NCBI RefSeq assembly: GCF_000485595.1
Contig: NW_014577199.1
Coordinates: 53,967 to 89,360 of the forward strand
Direction of reading: 5' to 3'
Origin: Priapulus caudatus
Lineage: Eukaryota; Priapulida; Priapulimorpha; Priapulimorphida; Priapulidae
DNA: 35,394 nt
The stretch's first letter is position 1. Each line of letters starts with the position of its first letter. This document shows positions 21,021 through 32,250 of this stretch, in pieces. The notes below the pieces were generated by a model. The model searched no databases. It had not been told where the DNA came from and was given only the letters and a program-made list of their open reading frames with translations. The position numbers were made by a program, and so were the translations under genes.

Positions 21021-22215
21021 ATTATAGGAGTCTGCCACTCTTTTTCGTTAGTGCAATAGCTTCAGTCACGTTTTACGTTAATGACAGGGAAAGCTATTGC
21101 GTCAGTTTTACAACAGTGACGCGCCTATAATATCCAGTAGACTGTCGAAAACTGCGTTACCTCACGTATGTTTGATAACAAATTATCACATCTCATTGTT
21201 ATCAGATTATTTGGTATTTGCTCCACTCTCGAAGCGCTAACTCTTTCATAATCATTTATAATTTGTTGAGATGTAGCGCGTCATTTTAAATTATGCAAAT
21301 TAGGGTTAGGTGGAAATAATAAATAATACACACTACGGCGGAACTCCTCCGCTAGTGTAATTTATGTAATTCAAGTCGCAAAAAACAGCAGTTCGTTTAA
21401 AAGCGTTGAGATTTATTCACATGAACAAAGTCTGCGTGCTTTAAACGTTTGTGAAACGCGACGCAAATCGAAAAACGAATAAAACTAACGGACCTATCAC
21501 AGCGTCCAATTTAAATCAATTAAATTAATTTGATACGATACGCACGCCGTGATCATTTCCTATTACTGAACCGCTCCCCTGCATGTGACATCTTTTTATA
21601 GCCTATACTGTCATTAATTCCGTAATCGTATTTCGCGACAGTTTCTTGCGTTTCGTACATTTACGTGTACTCGCGTGATTCATTTCGTGCCCATTTAGAA
21701 ATAGACGTGCTATATATATATATCTAATATACATGTTGTTTTCGATGCATTAAATGCCAATGTCATGCACGAAGCGCACGAATCTGACGAAGACGCGATT
21801 AGCCAGCGGCACATATTTCGCGAAGTTTCAACACGTTTAGGTGAAATCTATTTCGTGCGGTGCATGCACTAGCGTTCCTAATTGCACGGCGTAATCGGGG
21901 TGACGCTAAAGCCGATATAAGTCGTGCTCACCTGCGTGCGCGTCTATATAGGTATAGAGGTAAACGTGATCGCGCTCTCGTTCACCTTTCCGCACACTAG
22001 CACCCGCGACTGCGTATGTGCTTGCGGCGCACGATATGTCAAAATACTCACGATATTTCGTTTGATCGACGCTGACTGACTAGTAAATGTCGCGAACACA
22101 ATTGTTTTTCAAATATGGTCACGTGCGCATCTCAGCAGCTGCTGTGCAGTTCATGAGGAGAGTGCGTCACGTCGTGTAGCGTGTTTGTTATAGGTTCAAT
22201 GTAGGAATTGTAGAC
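21021..22215. other. Unique sequence, no recognisable gene
   Basis: No open frame of interest was found. There is a single TTAGGGTTAGG at about 21299-21309 and an AT run near 21714. Nothing else could be supported. Confidence 0.5.
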
Positions 22216-22223
22216 GTGATAGC

Positions 22224-22690
22224 ATGTTTATTAAGAACAGCAACGGTAGCAGCAATAGCAACAAGAACAACAGCAGCAACAACAAAAACAACACTAGCAA
22301 CAGCAACAACAACAACAACGACGACGACGACGACGACGACGACGACTGCAAAAATAACAAAAACAACAACAACACCAAACATAACAATCAGCGAACAGAT
22401 AGACGAGCAGAAAAGGCAACAACAGTAGCAGTAGTTTGAACGCCAGCATATTATTATCAGCATAATCACCATGGTGATAATGATGATGATCATCATCATC
22501 AACAACAACAACAACAACAACATCATCATTATCATTATCATCATCAACAACAACGACAATATTATTATCATCATCATCATCAGAAAACATCAACAACAAA
22601 ACAAGATCAACAGAGCAGCAGCAACAAGAAAACTATCAAAACAAGCAATAGCTATAACAACAAAAACAGCAATGACAGCCTTCACAGCAA

Positions 22691-22729
<39 letters not shown>

Positions 22730-23066
22730 ACAAACGAACAAACAAGCGACAGCAACAGACAACAAACAACATCATTTACAACAACAAAAACGACAACTCA
22801 CTCACGCGCAGAATCTGTCACTCTCTCTGAGCCAACTTCGTAGAAATGCAGATGACGTCGCCATCACTAAACCCGGATTAGATGAGCTAGAGAATCATAG
22901 TACACGACGGCGTATACGATGTGGTGTGGACAAGACCCCGGTCAAAGCCCCGGTCAACGCTGCGGCATCACTTCGGCTCTCATCGCGGATTCGTTTGCAG
23001 TCGTTAGCAGTGCCGATGCACGCACGCGTGTACGAGACGCGCATCGCCGATTACTGCTCACAATGA
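22224..23066 (+). other. Asn/Gln/His-rich open region, possible coding exon
   Basis: Frame 3 is open from an ATG at 22224 to a TGA at 22437, then again from 22440 to a TGA at 23066, so 281 codons contain one internal stop. The first part reads as Asn/Ser-rich with an eight-to-nine Asp run. The second begins with Tyr/His/Gln runs and an Asn run, then leaves the repeat (about 22800 on) and stays open through 88 codons of ordinary composition. AAC, CAG and CAT repeats rarely contain stops on this strand, so openness is weak evidence. The non-repetitive tail is the better argument. Alternatively it is just a trinucleotide-rich intergenic region. Confidence 0.25.
22250..22790. repeat. AAC/CAG/ATC trinucleotide-rich region
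   Basis: Runs of AAC, CAG, GAC, GAT and ATC units follow each other. At 22480-22499 GAT units change to ATC units through a perfect 20-base palindrome, and a 14-base palindrome centred on CCATGG sits at 22465-22478. A long AAC run is at about 22689-22730. Confidence 0.9.
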
Positions 23067-23650
23067 CCTGTCCCCATTTCAATTAATTTCGCGCATCGTT
23101 CGCTGCGGAGCTTCTCGCTTGCTCGGCGCGTGCGCTTGTAGATGCCGCACGCATCGCGTCAGATTTCTGCTGATTGTAGCTGGAGCTGCGCTAAGCAACA
23201 CCGCGGCTCGCTGCCTCCATCTTTCGTCATTAGATGCGCATGTTTTTCCCGCGTGTGCTGGTTAGCGCTCGACCTTTCATGCAGCGTTTATCGGCGGTGG
23301 TCACTTACGAAAGTATACGATCGCGTGAGACTCGGGTATGCATGGGATATCGCCTTTCGCGTAATACGTGGCTTATGTGCGTCGGGCCGAACGGTAAAAT
23401 CTCGCGAAATTTCTCGGCCGTGATTGAGCATTCACGAGACGAGGGTGCAACCAGGTATCCCCTTCGAGCGAACACGTGATTATTCCGGAGCAGAATCTCA
23501 TTATGAAATATCAACACGATAGAGCAGGTGTAGTCGGTTTGATGGCTAGCGCCTGACTGACCAATTTTGCAGAGTAATAATCGCAATTAATTCACTTTTC
23601 GGGGTAGTCTCACGTGACGTAACAGTATCGGATACACCATCAATAGAGCT
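23067..23650. other. CpG-rich unique sequence, no recognisable gene
   Basis: Overlapping short frames on both strands (up to 93 codons) match nothing. A CACGTGACGTAA site, which combines E-box and CRE-like motifs, is at about 23611-23622. It may be regulatory but nothing else supports that. Confidence 0.4.
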
Positions 23651-23659
23651 AGTGCTAAG

Positions 23660-24700
23660 CAAAACAGAGAAAAGAAGTGAGAATGTTCGTCTTATTTAGA
23701 GAAACAGCGGAGGAGCGAGGAAGAAACCGTGGGAGAGGAGTATGCAAAGAGACAATAGGAGTATTAGAGAACGCGAGAGAAACTTTCAGAGAGCGAGAGC
23801 GAGAACGCGAGCAAAACGAATGGAAACGAGAGAAGACTGGAGAGAGGGGCAGCGAAAAAGAAACAGAGCATGAGCAAAAAAGCAAAGGCCAGAGAGAAGC
23901 GAGGGGCCGACAGTTAGAAGAGGGCAAGAGCAATATTAGACACTCTGTTGTCTGTAGAGAGCGAATATTCGGCAAACCCCACGGCAAGCTGGTTGGGTCA
24001 TGGCGACCGCCCCAAGTGTTCCATTGTTGTTTGCCCTTTCGAGTTCTGTTACGCATGCACATCGCAATGGCGAAACGAACTTCGGGGGCTGCCTGGGGAG
24101 AGGAAATGTACCGAAGTTGCAGCTGAAATAAACGCACTCAAACCAAAATTGCACGCAACGGACATGAGCGGCAAGTGTTTTAGAGACGATGTGATTTTAT
24201 TGCACAGAGAATAGCGCAAGAACGGGGAGAAGAGGAAAGCGCGGTCGTCAATGACAATATTGCGTTCATTTAAAACGGCAGTGCATTTCAATTCGATTTC
24301 GGGGAAGTGCTAATATCAGCGACAATGGGATAAAGTGACGTTAAAGTTAAGAATTGCTGCTGGTTTCAGACGCTTAGAAAGACAAAGAGACAGATAGGGT
24401 GACCGAGTAATGGAAAGAGAGCGCGCGCTGAGATAGAATGACAGGGATAGCGCACACGAAAACGAGAGAAAGGGAAAAACTGCTAGGTGTGATCGAGCGA
24501 CAGAGAGAAAGGGCGGTAGAGAGAAAGACGAAAGCGGAGTGGGGAAGGCAGAGTTGGGGAAGAATGGGAGCGAGAGCGAAAGAGAGCTGTCCAGACAGAG
24601 GGAGGTAAAGTCACAGATTGAGATAAATACGAAGGAAAAGCGAATTATAGACAGAGAACGAGAAAGAAAGAAAGAAAGAAGGAGAGAGATGCTTGTTCAC
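23660..24700. other. Purine-rich plus strand with a small Cys-rich frame
   Basis: GA-rich sequence dominates the plus strand at about 23670-23935 and again at 24370-24695, ending in GAAA units. Between them is a 88-codon frame (23948-24214, non-ATG start) with four cysteines in a FCYAC-type cluster. The purine bias gives Arg/Glu-rich or Ser/Leu-rich frames that I regard as artefacts. Confidence 0.5.
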
Positions 24701-26335
24701 ACATTAATATAACTGTGAGACTGTATTTGCGACCAGGATTGAAAATACAATCAGATGGCCATGTTCATGTTCAGTTGAGATCAGGTATGTTCATTTATAA
24801 AGACTGTCGGGCGCCGACAGGACTCTCGCTCTCGTACCTTTCTCCCATCTCGTATTTCACTGCGTACGCGCTCAATCAGCCATCTGCGCCGACCATCGTC
24901 ATAAACCCGGGTAAACAGGATAATTGAAGGGGCACTTCGTTAGCAGGAGCTCGACTGCACAGAACAACACCGTACACACACGAAAGCTCTCTCACTTGCT
25001 CGCTCGCTCCCCCTCTCCCTCTCCCTCTCTTTCGCCGGTCGATACCAAAATCCGGATGTCCGACCAGTGGCTCGATAATACAACAGCGCGCACGCAAACA
25101 CGCACAGAAGCCGGGCCGTTGACGCGCCTCGCATGTCGATGATCGGCGGGTGATCAAGCTGTGCTAATTCACACCAAGACGAACGCCGCCAGGAAGCCAT
25201 CGCCTGCAGTAGGACAGTCGGCAGCTGCTGTGCGGGGAGCTATACAGCGGTCTTTCGCGGATTACCGAGTGAACAATGCAAACATTTAATCTTACGACGA
25301 CGCGTATAGGATACGTCGTGCGAGTGCGTCTATAACGAAGCATCGCCCATCGATCGATGTCCGGTTAGGGTGGCACTAATTCGTCGCAGCTTAATTCCTT
25401 GAGCCGAACGGCCACGGCGAAACACGAGCGACCGTTGGCATGCCGGCATGCAAAAGCGACAGCTAGGGGGATGCTGCGCCTGAACGTTCGATGCACTCTG
25501 CGAACGCTAGGCACTCTAACACGGATTTCTGATTTCGCTTGAGACGCTAATTTAATCACGCACGCAAAGGAACAAAACAGAAACTATTATACACAGTGGA
25601 CGCCACAATATTAAAATGATATGTATGCTAAAAACAGCGACAAGCAAAAAGCAGCCACTCACTTTTAGGTCCGTATCTTACATTTCAGAAGATTGCGATA
25701 ACGATGAATATATTGTGTCGAGCAATGCTCTCTACTAGTTTCTAATTAAAGAGGTTTTGCGTCTTGTCGGTACGGTTAGGCATATAAGTACAATTACATA
25801 TATATGCGCGCAAAAATGCACGCACGCATGCACGCACGCGCTCACACAATGTATTAAGTATAAATTATATGCTCCTGATATAAATGATAGCGGATGGAAT
25901 GTAATTGGATGTGTGCGCGCCGCTCGGCTACGCGCTCAGCAGATTCTAACAGCTCCTGGAAACGGATAACAGTATATGGTAGTCCCGCTCCTCCACTCGA
26001 AGGCAGGCGAAAGCCGATTATGAGAAATCTGTACTGTTTACGCGGGCCAACAAAACCCCGTTAGTTAAAGGTTAAAAGTTATTATTCGGTTTCCTGCTGT
26101 TAGCTTTGCATATTAGCGGCGACTTTTATGTCGGTGACGTGATGATTGTGTCAATATGGCGCTGTAATTAGCAATAGATAATGTGTTATTTACAATACAT
26201 ATTACATCCAATAGTGTTTGGTACTGTATAATCGAGAACTCTCGTTGTAATTGTTAACAAGATGTATTGGTAAGTTGGCTATATTTATTAGCGATCGATA
26301 ATAAATATTGTATATGGCAGAACATAAGGATTAAT
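24701..26335. other. Unique sequence, no recognisable gene
   Basis: Short frames up to 93 codons only. A perfect 14-base palindrome, GCATGCCGGCATGC, lies at 25438-25451. A short CCCTCT/CTCTCC patch is at 25010-25030 and CGCACGCA units occur near 25817. Confidence 0.5.
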
Positions 26336-26339
26336 TTCC

Positions 26340-26502
26340 ATATTCTCTCTCTGCTTCTCTTTCTGTCGCTCTATTCTCACCCCTCTCGCTCACACACTTT
26401 CTTATTTTTTATCTCCTTTCCTCTCTCCATCTTTCCCTCGCTCTCCCTCTCGCTCTTCATCTCTCTCTATTTCTCTTCATTCTCCTTGTCGCTCTCTCGC
26501 GT

Positions 26503-26553
<51 letters not shown>

Positions 26554-26760
26554 TCATCTTATATATATATATAAGTCATATATATAGTATATATATAGTA
26601 ATATATATATACTCTCCTCCCTCCCTCTCTTCTCAGCCTTCTCTCCCCTCTGTCCCTCTCGTCCCTTCCACCCTCTTAATCTCGCGCAACTCTCCCTCTC
26701 TCTTCCCCTCTTCTTTATCTCGTATTTGCTCTGCTCTACGCCAGCACTCCTCTTCCAGTT
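26340..26760. repeat. Pyrimidine-rich tract with CT and AT microsatellites
   Basis: The plus strand is almost pure C and T for about 210 bases, including an uninterrupted CT run at about 26505-26551. An imperfect TATATA region follows at 26562-26612, then a further CT-rich stretch. Confidence 0.85.
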
Positions 26761-27763
26761 AACCCACTGTACACTTACTTCCTTCGCCCCTCGCTTGTCC
26801 CAGATTAGTTATCTATGACTCGCTTCTTTAATTTTCTGGTGCTCCTGTCGTTCTCGCATGCGCTCTTGTTCGCAACGTCTATTCTGTCGTTACCGCGTCC
26901 ACTTTCTATAGTATTCCTAGTCGCCCAAACCAATTTAGGTGCGGTTCTATTTGACACAAGAGGAATGCTAACGTGTGAAGTAACAGCTTTCTTGACGTAA
27001 ACACGATTCCCGCCAAAGAGGTCTCGCATGTTTTCTCACAACCGCGTTAGCCTCTCTGTCTTCGTGGCTTGCGCCACCGCTGGCGCCTGATAGCACTGCA
27101 GTAATTGCGGATTAAGTAAATATGAAAATTTAAATAGTTATAGTTAAAGTTCGCTTGCTTAATCCATATATGGCATCAGCGTCCCGACATTTAAGCAAAG
27201 CATGCACCTCCATTACTACGATCCAATAAAAATTTCAGCCACGCGTAATGTACTGTCGCTATGTGTCTAGGTAAACATTTAAACATGTTTGTGTCATAGA
27301 GTCAAATATATGGAGAAAAAGGGGTATGGCTGCTTAAAACTGGTACCTGTTCATATATCTTCTGTGTATTATCACCTATTCCGCATGCGTATCATGTGGT
27401 CAACTATTCCTTAGTGTAGATATCTGAATGTATCATTCATGACGCCCTTTTTGCCTACTCAGTTGAGGACTGCGCTGCCTGTCTCTGCTGCGTACCATTA
27501 TGGCATCAGTGTGTACATTGTGTCATTATTGTCATAAGTGTGTATCACCGTACGAGTACCAGTTGTGGTTATCGTTAATCTATTACGTTCAATTATTTGT
27601 TACGGTAATGATCATACATGATATTGTTATCAATGTGTAGCATTGTGGCAGCATTGTGTTATCCTTCAAGCATTCGAATGCCACACTTACTGAAAAAAAA
27701 CTCTAGTTGTCTTTATCCGCGACCATCTCTTAAAAGAACTTGTACGTGTTCAACGGCTGCTAC
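26761..27763. other. Unique sequence, no recognisable gene
   Basis: Short frames only, such as 26815-27000 with a hydrophobic start; none is recognisable. The sequence shifts toward AT- and ATTGTG-rich composition near the foldback element. No other feature could be supported. Confidence 0.5.
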
Positions 27764-28597
27764 TACGGGCGCCAATGCAGGAAACACGGCATTTTGTAGC
27801 CTATAAACTGACGACAATGAGTTTGTGCAACCACGAAACTCATTCTGGTCAATCCTGTCCACCAAAACTGCCAAATTTTGTGCAACACAAAACTCAATTC
27901 TGTCATGCCTGTCCCCACAAAAGCTTCAAAATTTGTGTGAAGCACAAAACTCCGTGATCTGTCATCCTTATGGGGGCGCCAATGCAGGAATCAGGCATTT
28001 TTGTACTCTATAACGTGACTAAAATGAGTTTGTGACCACAAGAACTCAATTCTGTCAAATCCTGTCCTCACAAACAACCAATTTTGTGATACCCACAAAA
28101 CAGTCAATTCTGTTAATCGCCTGTCCCACAAAACTCAATTTGTGAACACACAAACCAATTCATGTCAATGCCTGTAGCCACAAAACTAATTTTGTAAACC
28201 ACAAAACTCAATGTCTAGGTCAACGCACGGTTCACAAAAACTGGTCGATTTTGTTTGCGCCAAATATGGCAACAAACGCACTGTAGAGGGCTACCATTGG
28301 TCAGAGAAACAAGAATGGCGACCATGATCACATTCTCAGCCCAGTGTTCCTGACCACATGGTAAGGCCCTTCTTAAACACTCGGTGTGCCATATATTTGG
28401 GCACAAATACGAGTTTTGTGGAACGCGGATTGACAGAATTGAAGTCTTTGTGTTTACAAAATGGAGTTTTGTGAACCGGATTGACAAGAATTGAGTTTTG
28501 TGGCTACACGGATTGACAGAATTGAGTGTTTTGTGAGAACAGAATTGACGTTTGGTTAACAAAATTGAGCGGCACTGTTCCCTGCATGCGCCCCGTA
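27764..28597. mobile_element. Foldback-like palindromic element, copy 1
   Basis: The left end begins TACGGGCGCCAATGCAGG and the right end is its complement in degraded form (CCTGCATGCGCCCCGTA, ending 28597). The left arm is made of short subrepeats, such as CACAAAACTCAATTCTGTC followed by AATCCTGTCC. The right arm has the complementary GGATTGACAGAATTGAG type. Near the middle, GGGCTACCATTGGTCAG (about 28289) faces an inverted counterpart (about 28350). Long inverted arms of tandem subrepeats are the hallmark of foldback elements. No coding capacity was seen. Confidence 0.75.
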
Positions 28598-29342
28598 TCC
28601 TGTCCCACCAAAACATCAATTGATTGTTGAACACACCTCTCAGAAAACTCAATTCCGTGTCCAATCCTGTCCACAGAAACTCAAATTTTGTGAAAAACAG
28701 CACCGCAAAATTCAATTCTGTCAATCCTGTACGCACAAAACTCAATTTTGTGTAAACACAGAAACTCAATTCTGGTCGATCCGGTTCAGCAAAACTCGAT
28801 TTTGTTGGCCCAAATAATGGCACATGCGCATGTAAAGAAGGGCTACCATTGGTCAGAAACTGGGGTCTGGAGAAATGTGTCACGGTCGCCTCTTGTTCTT
28901 TAACCCTAACCCTAAAACTTAGTGACGGCCATTCTGCCACCAGCCCAGTTTCTGACTCAATGGTAGCCCTTTGTTAGCATGCGTTGTGCCAATTGGGCAA
29001 CAAATCGAGTTTTTTGAAGCCGGATTGACAGAATTGAGTTTTGTAAGAACACGGTTGACAGAATTGCAGTTGTTGTGTTTTGTACAAAATTGAGTTTTGT
29101 TGGACAGGATTGACATGAATTGGAGTTTTGTGTTCCAAAATTGAGATTTTGTGGGACAGGATTGACCAGAATTGAGTTTGTGTCCTTCACAAAATTGAGT
29201 TTTTGTGGCGACAGGATTGACAGATTGAGTTTTGTGTTTCACAAGATGGACTTTTGTGAGACAGGAATTGAGTTTTGTGCAGCAAAAGTTGAGGTTTTGT
29301 AAGACAGAAATTGAGGCCCTGTCCTGCAATTGGCGCCCCGTA
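28598..29342. mobile_element. Foldback-like palindromic element, copy 2
   Basis: It has the same subrepeats: forward from about 28610 to 28800 and inverted from about 29010 to 29320. The right end (GGCGCCCCGTA, ending 29342) matches the outer left end of copy 1 in inverted orientation. The left outer end is missing, as if copies 1 and 2 arose by duplication, nesting or recombination. The arms face each other across roughly 80 bases (28863-28945) that include AACCCTAACCCTAA. No coding capacity was seen. Confidence 0.7.
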
Positions 29343-29844
29343 AGCTATAACTGTTATCGTGGGAACGTTCAAGGACTACGCGTCTCTAATTCAATTGATA
29401 TCTGCCATGGCGTTCCGCATTGAAATTCATCAGCATCATTAACAGGCTTTCTTCTTCGACTCTAAAAAGCCGACCCTAAGTACTCACGTCCCCACGTGTC
29501 TGTCGCTGTGGCATTTAAGCATTAATAATTCATTAATGCCTTGTACATGTATAGGAGAATAGGGGGGTGACGGCCGCGCGCTGGCGTGCAGAAAAGTCGG
29601 GCTCGTCGACTGCGATTTTTTGCAAACTGAGATTATAGCTTGCAAAGCAGGATGTATAACGGTTAATTACCGCAGGATTTTCAAAAGTCAAAAATTAACA
29701 TTTGAAAGCAGTAATTCAAACTCCCGAGGGTTTGCTTGGTGGCTTCAGAGAATCTTGACCATGTGATGGACCTCAAAAGGTGAATAATTGTGAATAAGGG
29801 GAAACGTTTTGTAGGGCAACGCTTTCCCATGTGTTCTGATCCTA
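29343..29844. other. Unique sequence, no recognisable gene
   Basis: Nothing with coding or structural support was found between the foldback pair and the following microsatellite. Confidence 0.5.
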
Positions 29845-29935
29845 TTATATATATTAATATATATATGTATATATGATATATATATAGTACTATCTGTGTG
29901 CGTTTGTGGTGAGTGCGAGTAGTGTTGTGTAGGTG

Positions 29936-30004
<69 letters not shown>

Positions 30005-30015
30005 AGTGTGTGTGA
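29845..30015. repeat. AT and GT microsatellites
   Basis: An imperfect TATATA tract (29845-29890) is followed by a pure GT run at 29939-30001 and a GAGAGTGTGTG edge. Confidence 0.9.
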
Positions 30016-31990
30016 TTTTATTTATTCTATCAGCACACACATGATAGATAGGGCGGTGATTATAATATTTGGCAGTATATGTGCCGATTTTTGGGTTGGG
30101 AGGAGGGAGTAAATCCAAGTATGTTCGCATGCAAGCAGTGAACGACCACCCCCTAGGATGCAGCCCTATCGTATACATAATGTCTATTGCCCGACAGCAC
30201 TGGATCACATATGCTAACATGAGATTGCGATGTGTGATCACGAGACGTTCCCTGCGTGACCTCTATTGTGTTCGTGGAAGCGCGTAATTGACTCTCCTAT
30301 ACACGGTTTGCACTGTTTTATCAAGTTATTGGAGATGGCGGTTATCAGATATAAGCCCTATACGTATACGTTGTCCACGCTAGAATATGTCATGTCAGAA
30401 AAAAACGAGGACCCGGTGTGCCATTATTTATCGGGACGAACACCCTGAAATGATTCTTCGAACGATAAGAACAATAACAAATACATCGTAGCGTCTGCTT
30501 CAATGCGGATTCAATGGGCATGTAATCAGATATGACGTGTCTGTACATCCACAGGCTGCACAGAAAGCAATTTAAACTTACTGTAATGATTATTTGTCTG
30601 CGAGTCTGAGGTTGCAGGAACTATATTAGCGAGGTACGTATCACCCATTTATGCAAACGTACAATTACATTTACGACTGTTTGTAGTTCGCTTCTTTTCG
30701 ATTATTACAGTTTCTATTAATTGAGTCTATATATACTTTATATTTATGCTATGACACCACTGCCACGAATAAGGTCAATGGCGATGAAACGAAAGTTTTA
30801 TTTATTGTATTTCTCACAGACGATATTTTCACAGATGTTACGATAGAAACAATGGTGCTAGGACAATAAATTTCCCTATATATTAACTATCGTGTACAGT
30901 GAGGCATCATGTTACGAACATTTTCGGTTTCAAAATTCCGTGTGTTGTCTTCTGGGACTACGTTGCCTCAAAATGTGTGTGCGTCGCGTGCGCTGGCTGC
31001 GACTTCTAGTTCACGGTCATTGTTTGGCGGAGTGTCACTCGAGATGTCAGAATATAGCGTTATTATTGTATCTCACGGAAAACCTTAACAGCGCCGCCGT
31101 GTAAACAGTGACCGCTGTGATCCAAGCATCGTATCTCGTATACAATACCTGCTGTGTTCGTTCGAGTTTGTATTGCCCTATTCAGCAAGCAAAGCTGCTG
31201 ACGTGTAGCAGGTCTGACTTCGACTGCACTAATTAATGGGTCAAACTACAGGCGATGCATGATGATTCATCGCTGTGAAACACGGAGAGGCGCGAATCCG
31301 GCGAATGGTTCAAGTTTGCAAACTTGAACCGTCCATGGACGGCGTATGAGCGGCAACGTGGGCTAATCGGTTAGAAGGCCTGCCAGCGTTACACACGTCT
31401 GTGTTCTTCGTGTTCCGATGCTGTATATACTATATAGATACGTCTTCCTCGGAATTCCTTCTCCCCCGCCCCACCCGTCACCTCATTATTTTCTGAGTGG
31501 GATTCATCCGTCGCTTACCCATCACAAAGCCTTGATTTAAATACCATCAGCAGCGGGGCGGCGCCGCGTCTCTCAACAACGATACCGCTCCGGGGAAACG
31601 GGAAACAAATGCAGGCATGTCAGATATCGCTGCATGTATTTGATTTCACATCACGGCGCCGTAGCTCTGGGTTACGCGTTGCCATCGTCTACGATACAAT
31701 GTCACTGTGATCAGGCGCGTGTAACGTGATGCCACGCGTACACTCTCTCACTCACTCTGGCCTGTTAGCATGAAAACAACTGAATACTAATAGGCTCTTG
31801 ACTATTTGATGTGTGACGCTGTCCGTAATTGTAAGCTGAGGCGTGTATTTCATCGTGATGAGTAGGAGGCGTGGCAGGCGTCGATAGATGCTTGACGACA
31901 GGGGTCTTTTATTTGCGGGTGTTGCCGTCGTGTTTATGCGCGACTGATTCATGTCGCTCACTCTCATTCTTCCTCTCCTGCAATTTTCTC
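30016..31990. other. Unique sequence with a pair of perfect palindromes
   Basis: Frames up to 72 codons only; none is recognised. A GC box, GGGGCGG, occurs at 31555-31561 in a CpG-rich patch. The main structure is the palindrome pair at 31307-31342. Confidence 0.5.
31307..31342. repeat. Two abutting perfect palindromes
   Basis: A 24-base perfect palindrome occupies 31307-31330 (arms GGTTCAAGTTTG and its complement). A 14-base perfect palindrome, CCGTCCATGGACGG, at 31329-31342 shares its last two bases. The GGTTCA ends of the first resemble nuclear-receptor half-sites arranged as an inverted repeat with 12 bases between, but that reading is speculative. Confidence 0.9.
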
Positions 31991-31994
31991 TTGA

Positions 31995-32215
31995 TCTCTC
32001 TCTCTCTCTCTCTCAGTCGCAAATATAAGGATGTCGAACACTTGGATTCCCATGACAAACGTTAATGCACGTGCAGACATATGGTCACACGCACGCACGT
32101 ACACACTCATCCACACAGGCACACTTACGCGCTCACACATGCACGCTCGCACGCCACACACACACACGCAAAACACTAACACACACACACACACACCACA
32201 CACACACAACACTCA
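31995..32215. repeat. CT run and CA-rich array
   Basis: A short CT run at 31996-32014 is followed, after unique sequence, by CACG/CACA units from about 32083 to 32215. Confidence 0.85.
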
Positions 32216-32250
32216 CACTAAGAACGGTACCCTTTTTAATATATATAATA

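Noticed and set aside
20118-21130. Frames up to 306 codons rich in Ser-Leu, Arg-Glu or Cys-Val
   Set aside because: They only reflect GA and GT dinucleotide runs, which contain no stops.
22836-22880. NADDVAI translation resembling the YADD box of reverse transcriptases
   Set aside because: The residue before ADD is Asn, and no other reverse-transcriptase motif lies upstream, where there is only trinucleotide repeat.
31340-31400. GGGCTAATCGGTTAGAAGGCC resembling a tRNA D-arm
   Set aside because: No anticodon arm or T-arm with correct spacing follows.
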